A stretch of DNA of 64,000 bases, taken from the NCBI GenBank assembly GCA_013215825.1, contig JABSQN010000004.1, positions 620,001 through 684,000 of the forward strand, written 5' to 3'. Shown here one piece after another: positions 45,881-53,984 of this stretch. The stretch comes from Piscirickettsiaceae bacterium. Lineage in GTDB: Bacteria; Pseudomonadota; Gammaproteobacteria; Nitrosococcales; Methylophagaceae. Numbering within the stretch: position 1 is the first letter of the stretch; each line of letters starts with the position of its first letter. The notes below the pieces were generated by a model, which was given only the letters and a program-made list of their open reading frames with translations, ran no database searches and was not told the origin of the DNA. The translations under genes were made by a program, and so were the position numbers.

Positions 45881-46593
45881 TATTTATTCTCTATTTGTGT
45901 TGCTTTAACGTGCAAGCCACATTCTTTATTTTCTGGATTTTCCCACCACCAGCGTCCCGCGCGAATATCTTCACCAGCGGTAATTGCACGGGTACACGGC
46001 GCACAACCGATACTAGCAAAACCTTGATCATGCAGTTTATTATACGGCACATCAAAGGCTTTAATATAAGCCCAAACATCGCCATTAGACCAATCGCTTA
46101 ATGGACTAAACTTTTGCAGGCCATGAGCATCATCATATTCAGAAACAGGTAATTCACTGCGAGTCACAGCTTGTTGGCGACGCAAGCCCGTTAGCCACGC
46201 TTTTTTACCTGCTAAAGCACGCTGTAAAGGTTTTACCTTACGAATATTACAACATTGTTTGCGTAATTCAACACTGTTATAAAATGCATTAGGCCCTTGC
46301 TGAGTGACATAGCTTTCTACATCCTTAGCATCAGGAAAGTAAACACTAACGTCGCGTTTATAATGTGCTTTTGCTTGCTGCATTACGTCATACGTTTCTT
46401 TTGGCAAACGACCTGTATCAAGCGTAAAAACCTCAATCTCAGGAGAAAATTTAGCAATCAAGTCCATTAACACCATATCTTCAGCACCATAACTTGATGC
46501 CAACGTTGCTGGCTTATAGTTAGCCTCAATATCCGCTAAAATCTGCTTTACTGCTGCAATTTTATCCACCAGTATTTGATTAATTTTTGTCAT
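45880..46593 (-). CDS. cysH: Assimilatory adenylylsulfate (APS) reductase CysH, 4Fe-4S type
   Basis: The 237-residue enzyme reduces activated sulfate to sulfite. It has the cysteine set that binds a 4Fe-4S cluster in APS reductases, Cys114-Cys115 ([10 protein letters not shown]) and Cys197-x2-Cys200 (IGCAPC), plus the catalytic Cys225 in KECGLH. PAPS reductases lack the first four. This predicts APS as substrate and no need for APS kinase, consistent with the absence of cysC in this window. It overlaps tusA by 4 bases. Confidence 0.94.
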   Translation of the reverse strand: MTKINQILVDKIAAVKQILADIEANYKPATLASSYGAEDMVLMDLIAKFSPEIEVFTLDTGRLPKETYDVMQQAKAHYKRDVSVYFPDAKDVESYVTQQGPNAFYNSVELRKQCCNIRKVKPLQRALAGKKAWLTGLRRQQAVTRSELPVSEYDDAHGLQKFSPLSDWSNGDVWAYIKAFDVPYNKLHDQGFASIGCAPCTRAITAGEDIRAGRWWWENPENKECGLHVKATQIENK

Positions 46594-46826
46594 AATATTT
46601 TTGTCACTTTAATTATTGTACTTACTGTCTCTTTAACGCTTATCTCACAACGTTGTCCATCGTGGCGCAAACTTCTTAATACATCATCAACTGCCTTGCC
46701 ATTATTCACTTGGAATAACACATGTTCGCCGATATTTATTAGCCGTATTGCTTCACGTGCTTTTATATAATGCATTGGGCAACCATATAAACTTAAATCA
46801 ACGATATTTTCAACTACAGTAGACAT
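46590..46826 (-). CDS. TusA-family sulfur carrier protein
   Basis: The 78-residue protein has the TusA/SirA fold with the reactive Cys16-Pro in LYGCPMHYIKAREAI and the later LRSLRHDGQRCEI. TusA proteins relay persulfide sulfur. Placement between a TauE/SafE transporter and cysH suggests a dedicated role in this sulfur operon, not tRNA thiolation, but that is inference. It overlaps both neighbours. Confidence 0.86.
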   Translation of the reverse strand: MSTVVENIVDLSLYGCPMHYIKAREAIRLINIGEHVLFQVNNGKAVDDVLRSLRHDGQRCEISVKETVSTIIKVTKIL

Positions 46827-47614
46827 TTAATACCTACCAATAATAACAGTACTGCTAATAATGGCCGCATCACTCGGTCCGATATTTTTATACCCAAATG
46901 ACTACCAATATAAATGCCAGGCAATGAGCCTATCACCAAAAATGATAATAAAGACCAATCAACCGTACCGACCGTTGAATGCCCCAAGCCGGCAATAGCC
47001 GTTAATGGCACGGCATGAGCAATATCTGTTGCCACAATTTCGACCCCTTTCATTTTAGGGTATAAAAATAATAATGTAATCGCACCTAATGCACCGGCAC
47101 CCACGGATGACATGGTGACCATTACACCCAGAAAAGCACCGGTTACTATTGTCGCCATGGCTTTATGTTGTTCATCTTGTCGCAATTTATAAAAGGCATT
47201 AACCACTGGATGCCCTACTCGCGCCTGCAACATGCGGGAAATAGTTCCTTTTAATAACAAGGCGCTTGAAGTCAAAATCAACGCCACACCGAGTGCGTTT
47301 GTTATCAAGTTAGCATGGGAACCGTCACCCATTCCCGTTGATTTTAAAACCCATAAGGTGATTAATGTCATCGGAATACTGCCTGTTGCCAAGCGCCGAA
47401 CCACCAGCCAATCTACTACATTATGGCGCCAATACGCCCACACACCGCCAGATTTTGTAATCGCTGCAAACAGTAAATCAGTACCCACCGCTATCGCAGG
47501 TTGAATCGAAAACCCGAAAATCAAAATAGGCGTCATCAACGAACCGCCACCCACTCCGGTCATGCCAATCATGACACCAACAAACAATCCAGCTAATGTA
47601 AATCCCCATTCCAT
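46814..47614 (-). CDS. TauE/SafE-family anion permease
   Basis: The 266-residue membrane protein has about eight hydrophobic segments and the two family repeats, each starting with a glycine-rich helix (GMTGVGGGSLMTPILIF and GVMVTMSSVGAGALG). TauE/SafE members move sulfite, sulfonates or related anions. Being first in the operon tusA-cysH-cysD-cysN, it most likely handles sulfate or sulfite; direction cannot be told from sequence. It is divergent from cysB. Confidence 0.87.
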   Translation of the reverse strand: MEWGFTLAGLFVGVMIGMTGVGGGSLMTPILIFGFSIQPAIAVGTDLLFAAITKSGGVWAYWRHNVVDWLVVRRLATGSIPMTLITLWVLKSTGMGDGSHANLITNALGVALILTSSALLLKGTISRMLQARVGHPVVNAFYKLRQDEQHKAMATIVTGAFLGVMVTMSSVGAGALGAITLLFLYPKMKGVEIVATDIAHAVPLTAIAGLGHSTVGTVDWSLLSFLVIGSLPGIYIGSHLGIKISDRVMRPLLAVLLLLVGIKCLL

Positions 47615-47653
47615 ACGTAATTAATTCAGTCTTCTTTATCAATAAAGGTGACA

Positions 47654-47681
47654 ATTTTATCATTTCCTCATATTCTAGCAA
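47654..47681 (-). promoter_or_regulatory. Candidate promoter of the TauE/SafE-tusA-cysHDN operon
   Basis: Minus strand TTGCTA (47681-47676), a 16-base spacer and TAAAAT (47659-47654), about 40 bases before the permease start. It lies in the intergenic region shared with cysB, where an activator-bound promoter is expected. Confidence 0.4.
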
Positions 47682-47717
47682 TGAATATTATTGTCTATTT
47701 ATATAAGAAAAACATAT

Positions 47718-48635
47718 ATGAAGCTGCAACAACTAAAATACGTCAGAGAAATTGCCCGACGAGGCATGAGCGTCTCTGCCGCCGCCGATGCCTTGCATGC
47801 CTCTCAACCTGGGGTGAGCAATCAAGTCCAACAACTTGAAGATGAATTAGGGTTGAAAATCTTTGAACGCCACGGCAAACGCTTAACCGGCCTAACCACT
47901 GTTGGCCGCAGTGTTGTTGAAATGGCAGATCGCGTGTTGCTGGATGTGGACAATATTCGCCAACTTGCTGCCGATAGTAAAAACGACCAGCTGGGTACTT
48001 TATCCATTGCGACAACCCACACTCAAGCTCGCTATGCATTGCCTAAAGCAATTAAACAGTTTTCACAACATTACCCTAATGTGCATTTGAATATGGTGCA
48101 AGGCACTCCGACGGAGATTGCAGAAATGGCTGCCAATGGACAGGTTGATATTGCTATCGCCACTGAAGGTTTGGCGAAGTTTGATTCCTTAGCTATTTTG
48201 CCTTGTTATGATTGGAATCGCTCGATTATCATGCTGCCCAATCACCCCTTATTAGCAGAAAAAGCACTCAGTCTTAAAGCCATCGCTCAATATCCCTTGC
48301 TCACCTATGTGATGGGATTCACTGGTCGCGCACAACAAGATCAAGCCTTTACTGATCAAGGGCTACAACCGAATGTTGTCTTTACTGCTACCGATGCCGA
48401 TGTGATCAAAACCTATGTTGAACTAGAATTGGGGATTGGCATTATTGCCAGCATGGCCTTTGATCCTGTCAAAGATGCACCGCTACAAGCCATGGATGCC
48501 AGTCATTTATTCAAAAAAAGCACTACCCATCTTGGCATTAAACGAGGCAGTTATCTGCGTGGATTCACCTATGCCTTTATTGAATATTTAGCGCCACAAC
48601 TGACTCGTCGTGTTGTCGAAAAAGCCATTATTTAG
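47718..48635 (+). CDS. cysB: LysR-type regulator CysB
   Basis: CysB activates sulfate assimilation genes and responds to O-/N-acetylserine. The 305-residue product begins MKLQQLKYVREIARRGMSVS with the winged-helix DNA-binding domain at about 1-60 and then the co-inducer-binding domain (STTHTQARYALPKAIKQF, close to E. coli CysB). I use the ATG at 47718; an upstream in-frame ATG at 47691 only adds an unlikely leader. It is divergent from the cys operon it probably controls. Confidence 0.92.
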   Translation: MKLQQLKYVREIARRGMSVSAAADALHASQPGVSNQVQQLEDELGLKIFERHGKRLTGLTTVGRSVVEMADRVLLDVDNIRQLAADSKNDQLGTLSIATTHTQARYALPKAIKQFSQHYPNVHLNMVQGTPTEIAEMAANGQVDIAIATEGLAKFDSLAILPCYDWNRSIIMLPNHPLLAEKALSLKAIAQYPLLTYVMGFTGRAQQDQAFTDQGLQPNVVFTATDADVIKTYVELELGIGIIASMAFDPVKDAPLQAMDASHLFKKSTTHLGIKRGSYLRGFTYAFIEYLAPQLTRRVVEKAII

Positions 48636-48645
48636 GAAACCCACC

Positions 48646-48969
48646 ATGACCATTTTTAATGCCATTACACATTCTCAATCATTATTGAAGCAGGTCTCAT
48701 CTCGTAATAATGATGCCAAAATCACCGCGCTACTTGATTCACTTTTAACAGAATTAGAGCATATCAACACCTTTGCCCACCAGCTAACATCTGACACATC
48801 AATATCGTCTCAGACCACGCCAGAAATAAAATCCGGCTGTTATATATTTGCCAATGAAAAAGTGTTTTATTGCCCTAATTGTTACGATAACGATGCAAAA
48901 AAAGTAGCAACGAAACGGATGAACAGCAAACTAAGGGTTTGCCCCAGTTGCCGCGCAAGCATTCGCTAG
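48646..48969 (+). CDS. Small zinc-ribbon protein, function unknown
   Basis: The 107-residue protein has a helical N-terminal half and a C-terminal zinc ribbon with two pairs, Cys76-x2-Cys79 (FYCPNCYDN) and Cys99-x2-Cys102 (LRVCPSCRA). AGGA lies at a suitable distance before ATG 48646, 10 bases after cysB, so it is probably co-transcribed with cysB. I do not recognise the family. A structural zinc site is likely; partners are unknown. Confidence 0.7.
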   Translation: MTIFNAITHSQSLLKQVSSRNNDAKITALLDSLLTELEHINTFAHQLTSDTSISSQTTPEIKSGCYIFANEKVFYCPNCYDNDAKKVATKRMNSKLRVCPSCRASIR

Positions 48970-49068
48970 ATTTCCACATTAAAACAAGATGTTAATTCAT
49001 AGTAACACCTTGAAAAAACACCATTATCAATGTATATTGTCTTTCTGATTTTGCTTCTGCAAACTCAA

Positions 49069-49155
49069 GCCTAGGGGCGGCAAACAAGCCTGAGATCTTC
49101 TGAACAGAAGAAACCCTATGAACCTGATCCAGTTAATACTGGCGTAGGGACAGGC
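49069..49155 (+). promoter_or_regulatory. TPP riboswitch aptamer (THI element)
   Basis: The conserved blocks are in order: CTAGGGGCGGC, AGCCTGAGAT, ACCCTATGAACCTGATCCAG and TTAATACTGGCGTAGGGA. The outer P1 helix can be formed by GCCT (49069-49072) with AGGC (49152-49155). It lies directly upstream of a TonB-dependent receptor gene, so thiamine pyrophosphate should lower expression of that receptor. Confidence 0.95.
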
Positions 49156-49221
49156 CGAGATACATTTCATGCTCTTTTGAGTAGAACACGTTATCCCCTG
49201 TCCTTTTTATTTTAAAAAGGA
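49148..49221 (+). promoter_or_regulatory. Riboswitch expression platform (RBS sequestration)
   Basis: TCCTTTTT (49201-49208) pairs perfectly with AAAAAGGA (49214-49221), hiding the Shine-Dalgarno AAAAGGA before the ATG at 49227. Alternatively GGACAGG (49148-49154), which shares bases with the 3' strand of P1, pairs perfectly with CCTGTCC (49197-49203) and would break that hairpin. TPP binding fixes P1 and so would favour the closed form: translational control. Confidence 0.65.
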
Positions 49222-49226
49222 TACAC

Positions 49227-51299
49227 ATGAAGTTTAAAGCTTTATCTCTTGCTATCGCAGCATTACTTTCTAGCCACGCATTTGCTAACGATACAACACT
49301 TGAACCTATCATCGTCAATGCTGATTTTCGCCCCTCTGAAATACAAACAACAGCCATTAGCATTACCAGCATTTCTTCAGAAGAAATTCAACAACGTTCG
49401 GCACAACATCTCGAAGATATTTTAAATATGGCACCCAATGTCAATATGTCTAGCGGTGGTTCTCGCAGTCATTATTTCCAAATCCGTGGCATCGGTGAAC
49501 GTAGTCAATTTTCAGCACCCATCAACCCTTCTGTTGGTTTAATTATTGATGATATAGATTTTAGTCGTAGCGGTGCAGCTGCAACCTTGTTTGATATTGA
49601 ACAAGTTGAAATATTACGCGGACCGCAAGGCACTCGTTTTGGCGCTAATGCACTGGCTGGTGTCATTAATCTTCGTAGCAAAGAGCCAACTAACGAACTT
49701 GATATTCATTTTGAATCAACCCTCGCTGAATATGATACTCGCAGTGTCGGTATTGCTGTTGGCGGTCCATTAATTAAAGATAAATTATTAGGTCGCTTTG
49801 CAATACACAGTAATAAATCTGATGGTTATATTGATAATGACTTCCTTAATCGTGATAACACTAATAATCGAGATGAATTAACCGCCCGCACCAGTTTAAA
49901 ATGGTTAGCCACAGATGATTTAACACTCTCATTAAAATTCTTACATCTTGATATTGATAATGGCTACGATGTGTTCAGCTTTGATAATAGTCGTACCACT
50001 GTTTCTGACGAGCCTGGTACTGATTCTCAAAAAACCAATGCCTTTTCACTGCGTGCGGATTGGAATATTTCAACGGCATTGCGCTTAGAAAGCATTATCA
50101 GTCACTCGAGTTCCGATCTTGAATATAGCTATGATGAAGACTGGTCTTATGATGGTCAGTTTGATGCCGCTGATTGGCCTTATAGTTCGTTTGATCAATA
50201 CTTACGTGACCGTAATAACAATTCATTCGAAGTTCGACTTCTTTCTAATGAAGAAGGTCGTATTTTCAATAATTCAACCGATTGGTTAATTGGTTTCTAT
50301 CATGCCACACAAGATGAGGATTTAGAGCGTAATTACACCTATGATCCTGTATTTACCAGTAAATATGATACTAAAAATACGGCTATATTTGGTCAGTTCG
50401 ATAGCGCCTTATCTGATAAATTAACCTTAGTAACGGGTCTTCGTGTTGAATATTGGCAAGCTAAGTATAACGATTCAGAGAGCCTTAATATTAATTCTAA
50501 TGATACGCTCTTTGGTGGTAAATTAGGCTTGAACTACCAAGTCAATGACGATCAAATGTTATACAGCAGCCTATCACGTGGCTACAAAGCCGGCGGTGTG
50601 AATACTGATGGTACATTACCAGAAAATGCCCGTGACTTTGATACTGAATACCTTTGGAATATCGAAGCAGGTATCAAATCATTATGGCTAGACGGTACGC
50701 TCAAAACTAACCTTGCTGTTTTTTATGCCAAACGTAAAGACCAGCAAGTATCAAGCTCATTACTCACCGTTCGTCCTGACAATAGCACTGAGTTTATTGG
50801 CTATTTAACCAATGCAGCCAAAGGTAAGAATATGGGGATTGAGGCGGAAGTCGATTGGTTAGTCAATGCTAACTGGCGCTTATTTGCCAATATTGGCTTA
50901 TTACGCGCCACCTTTGATGAATATAATGACCCAGATGGTTTGGATGTTTCAGGTCGTCGCCAAGCCCATGCGCCTAATTACCAATTTGCCGCAGGAACTG
51001 AAATTTATATTGGTCAAAATTGGACTGTACGCGCTAATCTTGAAGGTAAAGATGAATTCTATTTCTCAGATCGCCACAATGCAAAATCTAACTCTTATGC
51101 CTTGGTCAATGCCAGCATTGAATATGCCATGGAGTCATGGAGACTGAACTTATGGGGCAGAAACTTGTTTGATAAAGACTATGCCGTACGAGGCTTTGGT
51201 AGCTTCGGTAATAATCCAAGCAAAAGCTATATTACTGAAACCTACACGCAACAAGGTGAACCGCGTATCGTAGGTGTATCACTGAGTTACGACTATTAA
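49227..51299 (+). CDS. TonB-dependent outer-membrane receptor under TPP control
   Basis: The 690-residue protein has a signal peptide (cleavage after HAFA), a TonB-box-like EPIIVNA, a plug domain (SISSEEIQQRSAQHLEDIL to VEILRGPQGTRFGANALAG) and a 22-strand-type barrel ending in an aromatic residue (VSLSYDY). Because a TPP riboswitch precedes it and a PnuT-like transporter follows, the substrate is probably thiamine or a precursor; receptors with such control are known in gammaproteobacteria. Sequence alone does not prove it. Confidence 0.88.
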   Translation: MKFKALSLAIAALLSSHAFANDTTLEPIIVNADFRPSEIQTTAISITSISSEEIQQRSAQHLEDILNMAPNVNMSSGGSRSHYFQIRGIGERSQFSAPINPSVGLIIDDIDFSRSGAAATLFDIEQVEILRGPQGTRFGANALAGVINLRSKEPTNELDIHFESTLAEYDTRSVGIAVGGPLIKDKLLGRFAIHSNKSDGYIDNDFLNRDNTNNRDELTARTSLKWLATDDLTLSLKFLHLDIDNGYDVFSFDNSRTTVSDEPGTDSQKTNAFSLRADWNISTALRLESIISHSSSDLEYSYDEDWSYDGQFDAADWPYSSFDQYLRDRNNNSFEVRLLSNEEGRIFNNSTDWLIGFYHATQDEDLERNYTYDPVFTSKYDTKNTAIFGQFDSALSDKLTLVTGLRVEYWQAKYNDSESLNINSNDTLFGGKLGLNYQVNDDQMLYSSLSRGYKAGGVNTDGTLPENARDFDTEYLWNIEAGIKSLWLDGTLKTNLAVFYAKRKDQQVSSSLLTVRPDNSTEFIGYLTNAAKGKNMGIEAEVDWLVNANWRLFANIGLLRATFDEYNDPDGLDVSGRRQAHAPNYQFAAGTEIYIGQNWTVRANLEGKDEFYFSDRHNAKSNSYALVNASIEYAMESWRLNLWGRNLFDKDYAVRGFGSFGNNPSKSYITETYTQQGEPRIVGVSLSYDY

Positions 51300-51304
51300 A
51301 TAAC

Positions 51305-51330
51305 AAAGGGCTCTTCGGAGCCCTTTTCTT
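51305..51330 (+). terminator. Terminator after the TonB receptor gene
   Basis: AAAGGGCTC-TTCG-GAGCCCTTT is a perfect 9-base stem with a stable TTCG tetraloop, followed by TCTTT. It would limit read-through from the receptor gene into the downstream transport genes. Confidence 0.88.
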
Positions 51331-51343
51331 TAAGGATTTAACA

Positions 51344-51604
51344 ATGAGAATATCCGTAGATATCAGCCTATACCCACTCAGCCAAGATTATGTTGAGCCA
51401 ATCCTCGCATTTATTGCCAAGCTAGAAACCAATCCAAAACTAATCGTTAAACGAAATAGCTTAAGCACACAGATCTTTGGTGAATATCGTGATGTGATGG
51501 ATTGTTTAGATAGTGATATTGAAGCAGTTTTTGAACAGTTACCAGAATCCGTTTTTGTTTTAAAATTGGTCGGTATGGATCGAGCAGATATTGTTGATGT
51601 TTGA
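51344..51604 (+). CDS. YkoF/MTH1187-like thiamine-binding-fold protein
   Basis: The 86-residue protein starts MRISVDISLYPLSQDYVEPI and has the compact alternating strand-helix pattern of the YkoF/thiamine-binding (MTH1187) family, which includes cytoplasmic thiamine or HMP binders. Its coding end overlaps the start of the pnuT-like gene by 8 bases, so the two are coupled. Family assignment is by eye and context; ligand unproven. Confidence 0.65.
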   Translation: MRISVDISLYPLSQDYVEPILAFIAKLETNPKLIVKRNSLSTQIFGEYRDVMDCLDSDIEAVFEQLPESVFVLKLVGMDRADIVDV

Positions 51605-52208
51605 CCCTGAGTTATTAACCACCGTATTGAATGCACTCGCCGCCATCTCAGGCTGGGAAGTGCTTGCCTCATTACTCGGTATTGCTTATGTCATCTTAGC
51701 AGCACGGGAATCACAATGGTGTTGGCCTTTAGCCTTTATCAGCACGCTGATTTACACTCTGCTGTTTTGGGATGGCCAATTGCCGATGCAAGCCATTATG
51801 AACTTCTATTATATGGGCATGGCAATCTATGGTTATTTCTTATGGCGACGACACGGTACCCAAGAAGATGATCTGCCGATTAGCAGTTGGTCGATATTAA
51901 AACAGCTACTCTTTATCACTACGGGCTCATTGTTAACCTTTGTCCTAGCTCAATATCTTATCTACGCAGACTTTTCTAACAATCCCTATCTTGATGCTGG
52001 GGTGATGGTCTTTTCCATTATGAATACCTTCTTAATGGTCAAAAAAGTATTGCAAAACTGGCTTTACTGGATTGTAATTGATGCCGCTGCCATCGTGCTT
52101 TATGCTCAAAATGGCTATTATGCTACTATCGTGATGTACAGTATTTACTTAATATTAGCCGTGATTGGGCTTTTATCGTGGCAAAAACGCTATCATAAGG
52201 TTGATTGA
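51597..52208 (+). CDS. PnuC-family transporter, probably thiamine type (PnuT)
   Basis: The 203-residue membrane protein has about seven helices and the PnuC pattern: WEVLASLLGIAYVILAARES, WCWPLAFISTLIYTLLFW and QAIMNFYYMGMAIYGYFLW. PnuC proteins are facilitators for vitamins that are trapped by phosphorylation; members linked to TPP riboswitches are called PnuT. I take the ATG at 51597; the frame also opens with TTG codons at 51591 and 51594. Confidence 0.85.
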   Translation: MFDPELLTTVLNALAAISGWEVLASLLGIAYVILAARESQWCWPLAFISTLIYTLLFWDGQLPMQAIMNFYYMGMAIYGYFLWRRHGTQEDDLPISSWSILKQLLFITTGSLLTFVLAQYLIYADFSNNPYLDAGVMVFSIMNTFLMVKKVLQNWLYWIVIDAAAIVLYAQNGYYATIVMYSIYLILAVIGLLSWQKRYHKVD

Positions 52209-52214
52209 TAGTTA

Positions 52215-53105
52215 TCACCATCGTTTAGGTGCTTGCATCCAAATATCAATATCGTGCTCACCCAATACATTCATCATAAAAAGTAGTAAACGATAGGCCG
52301 TTCTCACTATAGATAAGTCAGGAATAGTATGACTTTGTCGATATTGTTGCATAAATACTTCAGCTTGTTGCTGATCTAAAAGATATTCCAGCAAAACAAA
52401 CTCTAACTCTCTGGGTGCAAAAACAAAGGCATCTAAATCAACTAAGACCGATAACGCTCCTTCATCGTGTAAAAACTGATCCCAGCGAAGATCAAGCATA
52501 ACGGGCACAAAGCTATCCACGGATAGTAATGCCGCCTGACTGAGTGCATTCATTAACAATTCTGCTGGAATAACGTGGTCTTCTGCTAATTGTTTTAAAG
52601 TCGATTGTAATTGTTGTGACCAATTCTGGACGGATAAATTAACATCCAGCAAGGTACCGTATGTTGCTTGTTGCTGTTGATGAAGCTGGCTAATATGTTG
52701 GGCTAGCTTTTCCACCATATCATTATCAATGACATCTGCAGTCACCATTGTGCCTGCAACTACTTTATTTAAGATAAATGCCGAATCATCCCTTCTCTGT
52801 GAACTCGCAGCAATATAATCCGGAATGAGTAATGGACTTAGGTCAGATATTTGTTGATATACCTGACTGAATTCACCCAATTGTCGTGGCAAATCAACTT
52901 TAAATAATAATGCCATACCTTGCCAGAAAGATGAGCTGCGTACATTCTCTGTATTGCAAAGCTTCAACATCATCTCACCCGCCACTGTGTCACAGCGCCA
53001 TAGTTGATGGGTGCTATCTTCAAACATGGCCGCTTGTGCTGTTGCCTTGATTAATTTAGGTAAGCTTCGTTGTTGCTCATCTGATAAAGAAGGGTACAGC
53101 CCCAT
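52215..53105 (-). CDS. APH-like phosphotransferase, possible thiamine kinase (ThiK-like)
   Basis: The 296-residue protein looks like the aminoglycoside/choline kinase fold. A catalytic-loop-like segment, VMLDLRWDQFL near residue 200, keeps the Asp, but the Brenner-motif His and Asn appear as Met and Gln; a metal-binding-like LVDLDAF follows. It is convergent with the PnuT-like gene (6 bases apart). E. coli thiamine kinase ThiK is in this superfamily, so trapping of imported thiamine is attractive but unproven. It may be degenerate. Confidence 0.5.
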   Translation of the reverse strand: MGLYPSLSDEQQRSLPKLIKATAQAAMFEDSTHQLWRCDTVAGEMMLKLCNTENVRSSSFWQGMALLFKVDLPRQLGEFSQVYQQISDLSPLLIPDYIAASSQRRDDSAFILNKVVAGTMVTADVIDNDMVEKLAQHISQLHQQQQATYGTLLDVNLSVQNWSQQLQSTLKQLAEDHVIPAELLMNALSQAALLSVDSFVPVMLDLRWDQFLHDEGALSVLVDLDAFVFAPRELEFVLLEYLLDQQQAEVFMQQYRQSHTIPDLSIVRTAYRLLLFMMNVLGEHDIDIWMQAPKRW

Positions 53106-53133
53106 AATAATTAAACCTGTATTAAATCGTTTT

Positions 53134-53218
53134 CGTCATTCTCACGAACGCGGGAACCCACGCGATAGTGGCTATTTACACAGCCCAGAGTTCCCCCCAC
53201 GTTCGCGAGAATGACAAG
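53134..53218. repeat. Long inverted repeat (CGTCATTC type), copy 1
   Basis: CGTCATTCTCACGAACGCGG on the left and CCACGTTCGCGAGAATGAC on the right are nearly perfect inverted arms around a loop of about 45 bases. Sequences of this kind are common dispersed repeats in proteobacteria. It fills the gap between the kinase-like gene and the SDR gene. Confidence 0.8.
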
Positions 53219-53241
53219 TGAATTTAAAGACGCTGAAAAAA

Positions 53242-53916
53242 CTACCAAGGCAATATTTCACCATTGCTATGCCAAAATGAACCTGTATTATCAAGGTTCA
53301 ATTCATCCATTCTAGCCAATAAACCTGAGGCCGATTCATCAGTATCAATCAAGCCATTATGTCCGGTCATATCCGTACGTACCCAACCTGGATGTAAAAT
53401 GGCCACGGCAATTTCTTTCGGTTTCAAGTCAATCGACAATGATTTCCCCGCCGCATTAACCGCCGCTTTAGACATGCGATAGCCATAGCTTCCACCCGAA
53501 TCATTATCATCAATCGATCCCATGCGGCTGGTAATAATACCGACTTTACTACCTGAACTTAAATTGCCCAATAATGCTTGTGTGGTTAATAATGGACCGA
53601 GACTATTGACCTCAAAAAGGCGTTTGCAACTGGCAATCGTGTCTTCATTAAGTTCATCCATCGCGATGCCGTCAGCAATACCGGCATTATTAATTAGCCA
53701 ATCAATTTTTCGGCCTGATAAGGTAGCAGCCAAAGCCGCTAAACTTTCAAAATCACTGACATCGACATTCTCAATCACGTCCACGCCTAAGCCTTTCAAA
53801 GCGGTTGAACTCTGGCGACACGTGGCAATCACATCAAAACCACGTTGTTTGAGTTGAGTACAAAGCTCTAAACCAATACCTCGATTACTGCCGGTGACTA
53901 ATACTGTTTGAGTCAT
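53242..53916 (-). CDS. Short-chain dehydrogenase/reductase
   Basis: The 224-residue protein has the Rossmann motif VTGSNRGIGLEL, NNAG (WLINNAGIADG), and the active-site YxxxK as Y-R-M-S-K in GSYGYRMSKAAVNAAG. The ATG at 53916 follows GGAG; an in-frame ATG four codons earlier overlaps that site. Related sequences include C-factor/YciK-like reductases; substrate unknown. It lies upstream of mtnA on the same strand, separated by repeat copy 6. Confidence 0.85.
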   Translation of the reverse strand: MTQTVLVTGSNRGIGLELCTQLKQRGFDVIATCRQSSTALKGLGVDVIENVDVSDFESLAALAATLSGRKIDWLINNAGIADGIAMDELNEDTIASCKRLFEVNSLGPLLTTQALLGNLSSGSKVGIITSRMGSIDDNDSGGSYGYRMSKAAVNAAGKSLSIDLKPKEIAVAILHPGWVRTDMTGHNGLIDTDESASGLLARMDELNLDNTGSFWHSNGEILPW

Positions 53917-53937
53917 GTTTTTCTCCATTCATTTAGC

Positions 53938-53984
53938 CGTGGGTTGGACTTTAGTCCAATATGTCGCATTAAAATACGACCTAC
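53938..53984 (+). repeat. Two-hairpin intergenic repeat, copy 6
   Basis: CGTGGGTTGGACTTTAGTCC on the left, then GTCGCATTAAAATACGAC and CTAC on the right. Read on the minus strand, the TAG in its GTAGGTCG edge is the stop codon of mtnA (53983-53981). Confidence 0.82.
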
